Positions 33,032 to 44,244 are shown, numbered from the stretch's first letter. The stretch is 64,000 bases of DNA from Acidimangrovimonas pyrenivorans (GCF_042643245.1 NZ_JBHRSK010000008.1:1-64000), one strand, 5' to 3'. Notes: generated by a model from the letters alone, not told the origin. Numbers and translations are program-made.

Positions 33032-33958
33032 ATGATTCTCGTTCTCGAACAGATTCTGAACGGGCTGCAGTATGGCGTGATGCTGTTCCTGCTGGCCGCC
33101 GGGTTGACGCTGATCTTCGGCATCATGGGGGTGATCAACCTCGCCCATGGCTCGCTCTACATGATCGGCGCCTATGCCGGGACATGGGTGGCGGCCGAGA
33201 CCGGCTCGTTCTGGCTCGGGCTGCCGGCGGCGCTGGCGGTCGCGGGTCTTGCCGGCGTCATCGTCGAGGCGACGGTGGTGCGCCGGCTCTACACTCGAAG
33301 TCACCTCGACCAGGTGCTGGCGACCTTCGCGCTGATCCTGATGGCGAACGAGGCCATCACCCTGATGTTCGGCCGCCAGCCGGTCTTCACCCCGCTGCCG
33401 GCGGCCTTCTCCGGCTCGGTCGGGCTGCTGCCGGGCCTGTTCTACCCGACGTACCGGCTGCTGATCATCGCCGCCGGGCTGATCGTCGCCGGCGGGCTCT
33501 ACCTGCTGATCAACCGCACCCGGGTCGGCATGCTGGTGCGCGCCGGCGCCACCAATCGCGAGATGGTGCGGGCGCTGGGCGTCGATATCCGCCGGCTCTA
33601 CACGCTGGTCTTCGGGCTGGGCGCGCTGCTGGCCGGGCTGGCGGGCTACATGACCGGGCCGATCTCTGCGGTGCAGGTCGGGATGGGCGAGCGCATCCTG
33701 CTGCCCGCCTTCGTTGTCGTCGTCATCGGCGGCGTCGGCTCGATCCGCGGCGCCTTCGTCGCCGGCATCTCGCTCGGCGTCATCGACACCTGCCTGCGCG
33801 CCTTCCTGCCGGGGATGCTGCGCGGGCTGATGCCGATCAGCCAGGCCGACGCGCTCGGCCTCGGCATCTCGTCGATGGGCATCTACCTGCTGATGGCCGT
33901 GGTGCTGCTGGTGCGGCCGCGCGGGCTGTTCCCGGTCACCGGGCAGGGAGGGTTCTGA
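33032..33958 (+). CDS. Branched-chain-type ABC transporter permease (LivH-like)
   Basis: A 308-residue LivH-type membrane subunit. It begins MILVLEQILNGLQYGVMLFL and contains the signature GLTLIFGIMGVINLAHGSLY; about eight hydrophobic helices are apparent. It pairs with the LivM-like permease two bases downstream to form the translocation path. Confidence 0.9.
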   Translation: MILVLEQILNGLQYGVMLFLLAAGLTLIFGIMGVINLAHGSLYMIGAYAGTWVAAETGSFWLGLPAALAVAGLAGVIVEATVVRRLYTRSHLDQVLATFALILMANEAITLMFGRQPVFTPLPAAFSGSVGLLPGLFYPTYRLLIIAAGLIVAGGLYLLINRTRVGMLVRAGATNREMVRALGVDIRRLYTLVFGLGALLAGLAGYMTGPISAVQVGMGERILLPAFVVVVIGGVGSIRGAFVAGISLGVIDTCLRAFLPGMLRGLMPISQADALGLGISSMGIYLLMAVVLLVRPRGLFPVTGQGGF

Positions 33959-33960
33959 CC

Positions 33961-34926
33961 ATGCGTCCGTTTCCCCTGATCGGCGCGCTGGTGACGCTGG
34001 CGCTGCTGGCCGTGCTGCCGCAGATGGCCGGGGCGCTGGGTGCGCCCGCGACGACCCAGATCGCCACCCGGGTCCTGATCTACGGCATTGCCGCCGCCAG
34101 CCTGAACTTCGCGCTCGGCTATGGCGGCATGGTGTCCTTCGGCCACGCCGCCTTCTTTGGCATCGGCGGCTATGTCGTCGCCATCCTCTATTCGCACTGG
34201 TTCGCGGACGCGCCGCTGCTGGGGGTCATCCCCGGCACCAACCAGCTGCTGATCACCCTGCCGCTGGCGGTGCTGGTCGCGGGCGTCTTCGCGGCGCTGA
34301 TCGGCGCCTTGTCGCTGCGCACCGGCGGGGTGCAGTTCATCATGATCACGCTGGCCTTCGCGCAGATGCTGTTCTTCCTCTTCGTCTCGCTCAAGGCCTA
34401 TGGCGGCGAGGACGGGCTCTCGATCCGCCGCCCCAACGAGTTCTTCGGTCTCAACCTGCGCGACCGCGAGACGATGTATTACCTGACGCTGGGCGTCGCC
34501 GCGCTGTTCTTCGCCGGGCTGCACCGGCTGGTGAATTCGTCCTTCGGGGCGATGATCGCCGGCATCCGCCAGAACGAGCGCCGGATGGAGGCGCTCGGCA
34601 TCGCCACCTATCGCTACAAGCTGTTCGCCTTCATCCTGTCGGGCATGGGCGTCGGACTGGCCGGGGCGCTGATGGCCAACGCGATGCGCTATGTCAGCCC
34701 CGACATGATGCATTGGAGCCGCTCGGGCGAGCTGATGATCATGGTCATCCTCGGCGGCACCGGCACCCTGTTCGGGCCGCTGATCGGCGCTGCCGTGCTA
34801 CTGGTGCTGGAGACCTGGCTGGCGGGCTGGACCGAGAACTGGAACCTCGGCGTCGGCATCGTGCTGCTGGCGGTGGTCATGTTCAGCCGCGGCGGGGTGA
34901 GCGCGTTGCTGCGGAGGCGGAAATGA
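33961..34926 (+). CDS. Branched-chain-type ABC transporter permease (LivM-like)
   Basis: A 321-residue LivM-type membrane subunit, starting MRPFPLIGALVTLALLAVLP and containing SLNFALGYGGMVSFGHAAFF plus the cytoplasmic coupling segment IRQNERRMEALGIATYRYKL. It starts 2 nt after the LivH-like stop and overlaps the ATPase gene by 4 nt. A longer open frame upstream is a shadow of the preceding gene. Confidence 0.9.
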   Translation: MRPFPLIGALVTLALLAVLPQMAGALGAPATTQIATRVLIYGIAAASLNFALGYGGMVSFGHAAFFGIGGYVVAILYSHWFADAPLLGVIPGTNQLLITLPLAVLVAGVFAALIGALSLRTGGVQFIMITLAFAQMLFFLFVSLKAYGGEDGLSIRRPNEFFGLNLRDRETMYYLTLGVAALFFAGLHRLVNSSFGAMIAGIRQNERRMEALGIATYRYKLFAFILSGMGVGLAGALMANAMRYVSPDMMHWSRSGELMIMVILGGTGTLFGPLIGAAVLLVLETWLAGWTENWNLGVGIVLLAVVMFSRGGVSALLRRRK

Positions 34927-35687
34927 ACGCGAACGGACCGATCCTGCAGATCGAGGGGCTGGAGAAGCGTTTCGGCGGGCTGACGGCCACCGACGGGGTG
35001 ACGCTGGATCTGCGGCCGGGCGAGATCCACGCGCTGATCGGGCCGAACGGTGCCGGCAAGTCGACCCTGATCAACCAGCTCTGCGGCGAGCTGGCGCCCG
35101 ATGCCGGCACGATCCGGCTGATGGGGCGCGACGTCACCCACCTGCCGACCCATGCAAGGGTGGCGCTGGGGCTGGGCCGGACCTTCCAGGTGACTTCGCT
35201 GCTCGACGATTGCACCGTCGGCGAAAGCGTGGCGCTGGCGGTGCAGGCCCATGCCGGCGGCAACCTGCGGCTGTGGGACCGGGCGAAAGGCCGGCGCGTC
35301 GTGCAGGCCCGCGCCGAGGCGCTGCTGGCGGGGACCGGGCTCGAGGACCGCGCCGGGGTGCCCTCGGCCGATCTCAGCCATGGCGAACGCAAGCAGCTCG
35401 AACTGGTGATGGCGCTGGCGCTGGAGCCGGCGCTGATGCTGCTCGACGAGCCGATGGCGGGGCTGGGGCCGGTGGAAAGCCAGCAGATGGTGACGGTGCT
35501 GCGCGGCCTGCGCGACCAGACCGCGATCCTGCTGGTCGAGCACGACATGGAGGCCGTCTTCGCGCTGGCCGACCGGATCTCGGTGCTGGTCTATGGCCGG
35601 ATCATCGCCACCGGCAGCGTCGAGGAAATCCGCGACAACGCAGAGGTGCGCGAAGCCTATCTGGGCGGGGAGGACGAGCTGTGCTGA
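34923..35687 (+). CDS. Branched-chain-type ABC transporter ATPase (LivG-like)
   Basis: A 254-residue ABC ATPase. Walker A GPNGAGKST is near residue 41, the signature LSHGERKQLELVMAL replaces LSGGQ as is common in LivG, and Walker B reads LMLLDEPMAGL. It overlaps both the LivM-like gene (4 nt) and the LivF-like gene (7 nt), so the transporter is translationally coupled. Confidence 0.91.
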   Translation: MNANGPILQIEGLEKRFGGLTATDGVTLDLRPGEIHALIGPNGAGKSTLINQLCGELAPDAGTIRLMGRDVTHLPTHARVALGLGRTFQVTSLLDDCTVGESVALAVQAHAGGNLRLWDRAKGRRVVQARAEALLAGTGLEDRAGVPSADLSHGERKQLELVMALALEPALMLLDEPMAGLGPVESQQMVTVLRGLRDQTAILLVEHDMEAVFALADRISVLVYGRIIATGSVEEIRDNAEVREAYLGGEDELC

Positions 35688-36382
35688 GCGTGACCGGCCT
35701 GCAGGCCGCCTACGGGGCGAGCCAGGTGCTGCATGACGTCGAGCTGCAGGTGAAGGATGGCGAGGTCGTGACCTTGCTGGGCCGCAACGGCATGGGCAAG
35801 ACGACGACGGTGCGCAGCATCATGGGGCTGGTGAGCCCGCGCGCCGGGCGGGTGTCGTTTTCCGGCCAGGAGGTGCAGGGGCGGCCGCCCGAGCGCATCG
35901 CCCGGCTGGGCATCGGCCTGGTGCCCGAGGGGCGGCAGGTCTTCCCCTCGCTGACCGTGCGCGAGAACCTGGTGGCGACGGCGGCCAACCGGCTGCACCG
36001 CCCCGACCCGTGGGTGCTGGAAACGGTCTACGAGCTGTTTCCCCGGCTGAAGGAGCGCGCCGGGCAGAGCGCCGGCACCCTGTCGGGCGGCGAGCAGCAG
36101 ATGCTGGCGGTCGGCCGGGCGCTGATGACCAACCCGCGGCTGCTGATCCTCGACGAGGCGACCGAGGGGCTGGCGCCGGTGATCCGCACCGAGATCTGGC
36201 ATTGCATCGCCCATCTCAAGCAGGCCGGCCAGTCGATCCTGCTGATCGACAAGAACCTCGCCGTGCTCAAGCGGCTGGCCGACCGGCACTACATCATCGA
36301 GAAGGGGCGCACGGTCTGGTCGGGCAATGCCGCCGACCTGGAACGCGACGCGGCGCGGGTGCATGGCTATGTCGGGCTCTGA
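35681..36382 (+). CDS. Branched-chain-type ABC transporter ATPase (LivF-like)
   Basis: A 233-residue ABC ATPase using a GTG start at 35681, which lies inside the end of the LivG-like gene. Walker A GRNGMGKTT, signature LSGGEQQMLAVGRAL and Walker B LLILDEATEGL are intact; the H-loop His is replaced (LLIDKNLAVL), as in many LivF proteins. It completes the five-gene importer and overlaps the aspartate-dehydrogenase-like gene. Confidence 0.9.
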   Translation: MLSVTGLQAAYGASQVLHDVELQVKDGEVVTLLGRNGMGKTTTVRSIMGLVSPRAGRVSFSGQEVQGRPPERIARLGIGLVPEGRQVFPSLTVRENLVATAANRLHRPDPWVLETVYELFPRLKERAGQSAGTLSGGEQQMLAVGRALMTNPRLLILDEATEGLAPVIRTEIWHCIAHLKQAGQSILLIDKNLAVLKRLADRHYIIEKGRTVWSGNAADLERDAARVHGYVGL

Positions 36383-37175
36383 GCTGCGGCTGGTGCTGGT
36401 CGGCTTCGGCGCCATCGGTCAGGAGGTGGCGCGGCGGCTGGCCGGGCGGCCGGGCGTGGCGCTGGCCGGCGTCGCGGTGCGCGATCCCTCGGCGCCACGC
36501 GAAGGGCTGCCTGCTGGCGCGGGGCTGATCGGCGATCCGTCAGAGCTGGCGGCGCTGGCGCCCGACATGGTGGTCGAGGCGGCGGGCCGGGCCAGTGTCG
36601 GCCCCTGGGGCCGGGCCGCGCTGGAACTCGGCGCCCGCTTCGCCGTCTCCTCGACCTCGGCTTTCACCGAGGAGGGGCTGCTCGATGCGCTGACGGCGCT
36701 GGCCGAGGCGCGGGGCGGCCAGCTGATCGTGCCGCCGGGCGCGCTGGGCGGGATCGACGCGCTGGCCGCTGCCGCGCTGCTGCCGCTTGATGCGGTGCGC
36801 CACGAGATCATCAAGCCGCCGCGGGCCTGGATCGGCAGCCCGGCGGAACGGCTCTGCGACCTCGACACCCTGTCCGCCCCGGTCACCTTCTTCGAGGGAT
36901 CGGCGCGCGAGGCCGGGGCGGCCTTCCCGCAGAATGCCAATGTCACCGTCATCACCGCGCTGGCCGGTCTCGGGCTCGACCGCACCCGCGTGGCGATGAC
37001 CGCCGATCCCGGGGCGGTGCTCAACGCCCATCGCATTGTCGCGCGCGGGGCCTTCGGCAAGCTTGACATGCGGATCGAAAACCAGCCCCTTGAGGGCAAT
37101 CCCAAGTCGTCCGCGATGACGGCGCTGAGCCTCGTGCGGCTGATCGAGACCCAATCCGCCACGCTGCGGATCTGA
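36369..37175 (+). CDS. nadX: L-aspartate dehydrogenase-like protein
   Basis: A 268-residue DUF108/aspartate dehydrogenase-family enzyme: an N-terminal NAD(P)-binding fold (LVLVGFGAIGQEVARRL) and a catalytic C-terminal domain with NANVTVITALAGLGLDRTRV and ENQPLEGNPKSSAMTALS. The family oxidises L-aspartate to iminoaspartate, a quinolinate precursor, or runs in the aminating direction. ATG 36369 is preferred over 36363 by length. It overlaps the LivF-like gene and is followed after 19 nt by the CoxG-like gene. A different amino or imino acid substrate is possible in this catabolic setting. Confidence 0.78.
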   Translation: MSGSELRLVLVGFGAIGQEVARRLAGRPGVALAGVAVRDPSAPREGLPAGAGLIGDPSELAALAPDMVVEAAGRASVGPWGRAALELGARFAVSSTSAFTEEGLLDALTALAEARGGQLIVPPGALGGIDALAAAALLPLDAVRHEIIKPPRAWIGSPAERLCDLDTLSAPVTFFEGSAREAGAAFPQNANVTVITALAGLGLDRTRVAMTADPGAVLNAHRIVARGAFGKLDMRIENQPLEGNPKSSAMTALSLVRLIETQSATLRI

Positions 37176-37194
37176 CCCGGAAAGGAAACGCCCG

Positions 37195-37647
37195 ATGGAC
37201 ATGCAGAACAGCCAGGTGATCTCAGCCCCGCGCCAGGCGGTGTGGGACGCCATCAACGATCCCGAGGTGCTCAAGCGCTGCATTCCCGGCTGCGAAGAGA
37301 TCGAGCGGGTGTCGGATGAGGAGATGGCGGCCAAGATCGTGCTCAAGATCGGGCCGGTGAAAGCCTCGTTCAAGGGCGCGGTGCATTACGAGAACGTGGT
37401 CGAGCCGGAAAGCATCACCCTGTCGGGCTCGGGCTCGGCCGGGGTCGCGGGGCAGGCCAAGGGCTCGGCCGACGTCACCCTGACCGAGGTCGAGGAGGGC
37501 ACCGAGCTGGCCTACGAGGTGCGGGTGCAGATCAGCGGCAAGATCGCCCAGCTCGGCTCGCGCCTGATCGATTCGACGGCGAGGAAGCTCACCGGGCAGT
37601 TCTTCGACCGGCTCGAGGCCGAGTTCGCCCCGCCCGAGGAACAATGA
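37195..37647 (+). CDS. CoxG-like SRPBCC-fold protein
   Basis: A 150-residue START/SRPBCC-fold protein of the CoxG (carbon monoxide dehydrogenase subunit G) family, starting MDMQNSQVISAPRQAVWDAI and containing AGQAKGSADVTLTEVEEGTE. CoxG proteins are linked to molybdenum hydroxylases, and some anchor them to the membrane or deliver quinone; here the hydroxylase large subunit is 7 kb upstream in the same train. It lacks the long hydrophobic C-terminal tail seen in some CoxG. The stop overlaps the next start by 4 nt. Confidence 0.82.
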   Translation: MDMQNSQVISAPRQAVWDAINDPEVLKRCIPGCEEIERVSDEEMAAKIVLKIGPVKASFKGAVHYENVVEPESITLSGSGSAGVAGQAKGSADVTLTEVEEGTELAYEVRVQISGKIAQLGSRLIDSTARKLTGQFFDRLEAEFAPPEEQ

Positions 37648-38522
37648 CCTCCGCGTTGGCCACGGAGGCGGCGCTGCCGCGCGCCCGGCTCGACGCCGAT
37701 TACTCGGCGCGGGCGACGGTGACGCCGGAGGTGTTCGAGGCCATCATGGCCGAGTATCGCCGCGGGACCGAGGCGGCGCGGGCGCTGCCGGGGACGCGGC
37801 TCGATCTGCCCTACGACGTCGAAGGCGACCGGACGCTCGACCTCTACGGCGCCGTGCCGGGCGAGTTGCGGCCCGTCTTCCTGTTCATCCATGGCGGTTA
37901 CTGGCGCGCGCTATCGAAGGCCGAGTCGGGCTTCATGGCGCCGATGCTGGCGGCGCAGGGTATCGCCTGCGCCGTGCCCGACTATCGCCTCGCCCCGACG
38001 GTCGGGATCACCGAGATCGTGCGCGAGATGCGGGCCGCGCTGGCCTGGCTGTGGCACAACGCGGCGGCGCAGGGGATCGACCGCGACCGCATCTTCGTCG
38101 GCGGCAGCTCCGCCGGCGGGCATCTTGCCGGCACCCTGCTGGCGCCCGGCTGGCAGGCGCATCACGGCCTGCCCGAGGACGTGGTGTGCGGGGCGCTGCC
38201 GGTCAGCGGCCTCTACGACCTGGCGCCGATCGCGGCCAGCCATGTCCAGGACTGGATGGGGTTCACCGCCGAAGAGGTGGCCGAATACAGCCCGATCCGC
38301 CACCTGCCGCGTGCCGGCCGGGTGACGGTGGCGCTGGCGGCAGGGGAGGCGGCAGGCTTCACCCGCCAGAGCCGGGCCTATGCCGGGGCGCTGACCGCCG
38401 CCGGCATCCCGACGCGCTGGCTGGAAGTGCCGGCGCGCAACCATTTCGACGTCATCCTCGACCTCGCCGATGCCGAAACCGCCCTGTCGCGGGCGCTGCT
38501 GGAGATGATCGCCGCCGAGTGA
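37644..38522 (+). CDS. Alpha/beta hydrolase, arylformamidase (kynurenine formamidase)-like
   Basis: A 292-residue alpha/beta hydrolase of the AFMID/esterase type. The oxyanion-hole motif HGGYW is at 83-87, the nucleophile is Ser156 in GSSAG, and the C-terminal His lies in NHFDVI. Such enzymes hydrolyse N-formylkynurenine to kynurenine, which fits tryptophan dioxygenase 8 kb downstream. It is not the metal-dependent KynB. A related HGGYW protein is encoded at 55870-56670. The last gene of block A; a 247-nt gap with a candidate operator follows. Confidence 0.8.
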   Translation: MTSALATEAALPRARLDADYSARATVTPEVFEAIMAEYRRGTEAARALPGTRLDLPYDVEGDRTLDLYGAVPGELRPVFLFIHGGYWRALSKAESGFMAPMLAAQGIACAVPDYRLAPTVGITEIVREMRAALAWLWHNAAAQGIDRDRIFVGGSSAGGHLAGTLLAPGWQAHHGLPEDVVCGALPVSGLYDLAPIAASHVQDWMGFTAEEVAEYSPIRHLPRAGRVTVALAAGEAAGFTRQSRAYAGALTAAGIPTRWLEVPARNHFDVILDLADAETALSRALLEMIAAE

Positions 38523-38683
38523 GCGGCCGAGCCGCGGCGACGGACGCTGACGCATGGGGGCGGTGCCAGTGGCGCCGCCCTGTTTCGTCGCGCCGTCGGT
38601 TCGCCGCCCTGCAAGCCCCGCTGCTCGAAGCGAGGCCATGGCCCGGCCCGGCTCCGCCGCGTCGGACAGCGGGGACGGTTTCA

Positions 38684-38710
38684 TTTCAAGTTAGAAATTT
38701 TAAGCTTGAA
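38684..38710. promoter_or_regulatory. Candidate operator/promoter region of the anthranilate-CoA operon
   Basis: TTCAAG (38685-38690) and CTTGAA (38705-38710) form an inverted repeat around an AT-rich 14-bp centre, and the right part ATTTTAAGCTTGAA (38697-38710) is 13/14 identical to 31700-31713. It lies 60 nt before the monooxygenase/reductase start in an otherwise GC-rich gap. Probable binding site for the MarR protein encoded inside the operon. Confidence 0.55.
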
Positions 38711-38769
38711 GAAAAATTGCGGCAGTGCCAACCTGTGCTCGGAACGTGCCTGAAAAGGGAGAACTCGGA

Positions 38770-41051
<2,282 letters not shown>

Positions 41052-41052
<1 letters not shown>

Positions 41053-41774
41053 TGGCGCGACGGGTGCTGGTAACGGGCGGCGGATCGGGGATCGGGCGGG
41101 CGGTGGCCCGCGCCTTCGCCGAGGCGGGCGAGGCGGTGACGATCTGCGGCCGCAACGTCGAGGCGCTGGCGGAAACCGACGGCGGCCGCGGCATGACCTG
41201 TCTTGCCTGCGACGTGACCGACGAGGCACAGGTGAACGCCCTGTTCGACGCGCCTTACGACGTCGTCGTCGCCAATGCCGGCGGCGGCAAGGCGGGCAAG
41301 CTGGGCGATACCACGCTCGAGATGTGGAACGACACCCTGGCCGTCACCCTGACCGGCGTCTTCCTGACCCTGCGCGCGGCCCTGCCCGGCATGGGCAAGG
41401 GCGGGCGCCTGATCGCCATCGGCTCGACCGCCAGCCTGCAGGGCGGCGCCAATATCGCCGCCTATGCCGCCGCCAAGCACGGCGTGCTGGGGCTGGTGCG
41501 CTCGGTGGCGCAGGAGGTGGCGAAGAAGGGCATCACCTGCAACGCGGTCTGCCCCGGCTTCGTCGCGACCGCGATGGCCGACCGCGCCGCCGAGGGGCTG
41601 ATGGCGCGTCGCGGCATCGCCCGCGAGGAGGCCATGGCGTTGCTCTACGCCGACAACCCGGTGGGCCGGCTGATCACGCCCGAGGAAGTGGCGGCATCGG
41701 TGCTGTTCCTCGCCTCGGAAGGCGCGGCGATGGTCAACGGTCACGCCCTGTCGGTCTCGGGAGGAGAGATATGA
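41052..41774 (+). CDS. Short-chain dehydrogenase/reductase
   Basis: A 240-residue SDR with the cofactor motif TGGGSGIG near the N-terminus, NAGGG, and the catalytic YAAAKHG. In the Azoarcus anthranilate clusters an SDR sits beside the monooxygenase/reductase and probably oxidises or reduces the alicyclic CoA intermediate. The start may be ATG 41049 or 41052; AGGAG is 7 nt before the latter. It overlaps both neighbours. Confidence 0.85.
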
Positions 41775-42223
41775 GAGACATGCCCAACGACCCGCTGTCC
41801 AAGCGCCGGCTGAAGACCTGGATCCGGCTGCTGGGCGTCACCCGCGGTGCCGAGGCGCATCTGCGCGACTTCCTGCGCCGCAACCACGACACCACCCTGC
41901 CGCGCTTCGACGTCATGGCCGCGCTCTACCGTCGGCGCGACGGCGCGACGATGTCGGAACTGTCGCGCATGCTGCTGGTCTCGAACGGCAACGCGACGGC
42001 GGTGGTCGACCGGCTGGAAAAGGACGGCCTGGTCAAGCGCCGGCCCTCCGAGAACGACCGCCGCACCGTGATCGTGGCGCTGACCGAGGCCGGGCTGCAC
42101 AGCTTCGAAGCCCTGGCGGAAGAGCACGAGCGCGAGGTCAACACCCTCTTCGCCGGGCTCGGCGAGGCCGATCTCGACACCCTGACCGACATTCTCAAAC
42201 GCATGGGGAAAGACAGCGCATGA
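41771..42223 (+). CDS. MarR-family transcriptional regulator
   Basis: A 150-residue MarR protein with a winged-helix core (MSELSRMLLVSNGNATAVVD, then RRPSENDRRTVIVALTEAG). It is embedded between the SDR and the enoyl-CoA hydratase with 4-nt overlaps at both ends, so it is co-expressed with the pathway. MarR proteins of CoA-ligase pathways typically repress until they bind the aryl-CoA; 2-aminobenzoyl-CoA is the likely effector here, by inference. Confidence 0.88.
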   Translation: MRDMPNDPLSKRRLKTWIRLLGVTRGAEAHLRDFLRRNHDTTLPRFDVMAALYRRRDGATMSELSRMLLVSNGNATAVVDRLEKDGLVKRRPSENDRRTVIVALTEAGLHSFEALAEEHEREVNTLFAGLGEADLDTLTDILKRMGKDSA

Positions 42224-43032
42224 CCCAGATGGCCGGGCTGACGCCCACCCATTTCCTGTGGCACGTGACCGACCGGATCGCGACGATCCGGCTCAACCGT
42301 CCCGAACGCAAGAACCCGCTGACCTTCGACAGCTATGCCGAGCTGCGCGACACCTTCCGCGCGCTGGCCTATGCGACGGACGTCGACGTCGTGGTCTTCG
42401 CCTCGAACGGCGGCAACTTCTGCTCGGGCGGGGACGTGCACGAGATCATCGGGCCGCTGGTCGGCATGGAAATGACCGAGCTGCTGGCCTTCACCCGGAT
42501 GACCGGCGACCTGGTCAAGGCGATGATCCATTGCGGCAAGCCGGTGATCTCGGCCATCGACGGGGTCTGCGTCGGCGCCGGGGCGATCATCGCCATGGCC
42601 TCGGACCTGCGGCTGGCGACGCCCGAGGCGAAGACCGCCTTCCTGTTCACCCGCGTCGGGCTGGCAGGCTGCGACATGGGCGCCTGCGCGATGCTGCCGC
42701 GGATCATCGGCCAGGGCCGGGCGGCGGAGCTGCTCTATACCGGCCGGGCGATGAGCGCCGAGGAGGGCCTGGCCTGGGGCTTCCACAACGCGCTGCACCC
42801 GGCCGAGGAGCTCGAGGCGGCGGCGCACAAGCTGGCGGCGCGGATCGCGGCCGGGCCGACCTTCGCCCATGGCATCACCAAGACCCAGCTCGACCAGGAA
42901 TGGAACATGGGGCTGGACCAGGCGATCGAAGCCGAGGCCCAGGCCCAGGCGATCTGCATGCAGACCCGGGATTTCGAACGCGCCTACCGCGCCTTCGTGG
43001 CGAAGGAGAAGCCGGTGTTCGAAGGGGACTGA
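42220..43032 (+). CDS. Enoyl-CoA hydratase/isomerase family protein
   Basis: A 270-residue crotonase-fold enzyme. The oxyanion-hole segments are FASNGGNFCSGGDVHEI and AGCDMGACAMLPR. In this operon it would hydrate or hydrolytically open the alicyclic CoA ring made from 2-aminobenzoyl-CoA. It overlaps the MarR gene by 4 nt; a hairpin and a GGATATTT-type element follow before the acyl-CoA dehydrogenase. Confidence 0.86.
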   Translation: MTQMAGLTPTHFLWHVTDRIATIRLNRPERKNPLTFDSYAELRDTFRALAYATDVDVVVFASNGGNFCSGGDVHEIIGPLVGMEMTELLAFTRMTGDLVKAMIHCGKPVISAIDGVCVGAGAIIAMASDLRLATPEAKTAFLFTRVGLAGCDMGACAMLPRIIGQGRAAELLYTGRAMSAEEGLAWGFHNALHPAEELEAAAHKLAARIAAGPTFAHGITKTQLDQEWNMGLDQAIEAEAQAQAICMQTRDFERAYRAFVAKEKPVFEGD

Positions 43033-43035
43033 CGG

Positions 43036-43085
43036 CCGGGGGCGCTGCCCCCGGACCCCCGGGATATTTCAGTGAAGATGAAAGG
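43036..43085 (+). repeat. Hairpin plus GGATATTT leader element (copy 1)
   Basis: CCGGGGGC-GCT-GCCCCCGG (43036-43054) is followed by a 24-nt element at 43062-43085 beginning GGATATTTC and ending GATGAAAGG. The element is 20/24 identical to one on the minus strand at 57685-57708; in both places it ends just before a start codon and provides the GAAAGG ribosome-binding sequence. Confidence 0.6.
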
Positions 43086-43092
43086 CAAAGGC

Positions 43093-44244
43093 ATGGCGGA
43101 TCGGAGTTTCCTCGACTGGCCGTTTTTCGAGGACCGGCACCGGGAGCTGGCTTCGGCGCTGGACGCGTGGTGCGCGGCGCATCTGCCGGCGGATCACGGC
43201 GATGTCGATGCCGCCTGCCGCGGGCTGGTGGCGGCGCTGGGCGCGGATGGCTGGCTGACGCATTCGGGCGCCGGCGAAGGCGAGAAACTCGACGTGCGCA
43301 GCCTGTGCCTGATCCGCGAGACGTTGGCGCGGCATGACGGGCTGGCCGATTTCGCCTTCGCCATGCAGGGCCTGGGCATGGGCGCCGTCAGCCTGTTCGG
43401 CACGCCGGAGCAGCGGGAATGGCTGGCGCAGACGCGGGCCGGCAAGGCGGTTTCGGCCTTCGCCCTGACCGAGCCGGATTCGGGCTCGGATGTCGCCAAT
43501 ACCGCGACCACGGCCGCGCGGCGCGGTGACGGCTACGTCCTCAATGGCGAGAAGACCTATATCTCGAACGGCGGCATCGCCGATCTCTACGTCGTCTTCG
43601 CCCGCACCGGCGAGGCACCGGGGGCCAAGGGGCTCTCGGCCTTCCTGATGCCCGCCGACACGCCCGGCCTCGCGGTGGTCGAGCGCATCGACGTGGTGGC
43701 GCCGCACCCGCTGGCCCATCTGCGCTTCAATGATGTCGAACTGCCGGCCAGCGCGATGATCGGCGCGCCGGGCGAAGGCTTCAAGATCGCGATGTCGGTG
43801 CTCGATGTCTTCCGCTCGACCGTCGGCGCGGCGGCGCTGGGCTTTGCCCGCCGGGCGCTGGACGAGGCGCTGGAGCGGGTGCAGGCGCGCCAGGTCGGCG
43901 GTGCGCCGCTGAGCGAGCTGCAGATGGTGCAGGGCCACCTGGCCGACATGGCGCTGGATGTCGACGCCTCGGCGCTGCTGATCTACCGCGCCGCCTGGAC
44001 CAAGGACAGGGGCGCGGCGCGGGTCAGCCGCGAGGCGGCGATGGCCAAGCTGCACGCCACCGAGGCGGCGCAGCGGGTGATCGACGCCGCCGTCCAGCTG
44101 CATGGCGGTGACGGCGTGCGCAAGGGATTCATCGTCGAGAGCCTCTATCGCGAGATCCGCGCGCTGCGGATCTACGAGGGCGCGAGCGACGTGCAGAAAG
44201 TCATCATCGCCCGGGCGGCGCTGGCAGAAGGGGCGAAGGCATGA
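43093..44244 (+). CDS. Acyl-CoA dehydrogenase
   Basis: A 383-residue FAD-dependent acyl-CoA dehydrogenase. The signatures SAFALTEPDSGSDVANTATT and QLHGGDGVRKGFIVESLYRE place it in the family. Start ATG 43093 (MADRSFLDWPFFEDRHRE) is chosen because the earlier in-frame starts lie in the leader element. It probably oxidises an alicyclic or dicarboxylyl-CoA intermediate of the anthranilate route. It overlaps the RidA gene by 4 nt. Confidence 0.87.
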   Translation: MADRSFLDWPFFEDRHRELASALDAWCAAHLPADHGDVDAACRGLVAALGADGWLTHSGAGEGEKLDVRSLCLIRETLARHDGLADFAFAMQGLGMGAVSLFGTPEQREWLAQTRAGKAVSAFALTEPDSGSDVANTATTAARRGDGYVLNGEKTYISNGGIADLYVVFARTGEAPGAKGLSAFLMPADTPGLAVVERIDVVAPHPLAHLRFNDVELPASAMIGAPGEGFKIAMSVLDVFRSTVGAAALGFARRALDEALERVQARQVGGAPLSELQMVQGHLADMALDVDASALLIYRAAWTKDRGAARVSREAAMAKLHATEAAQRVIDAAVQLHGGDGVRKGFIVESLYREIRALRIYEGASDVQKVIIARAALAEGAKA

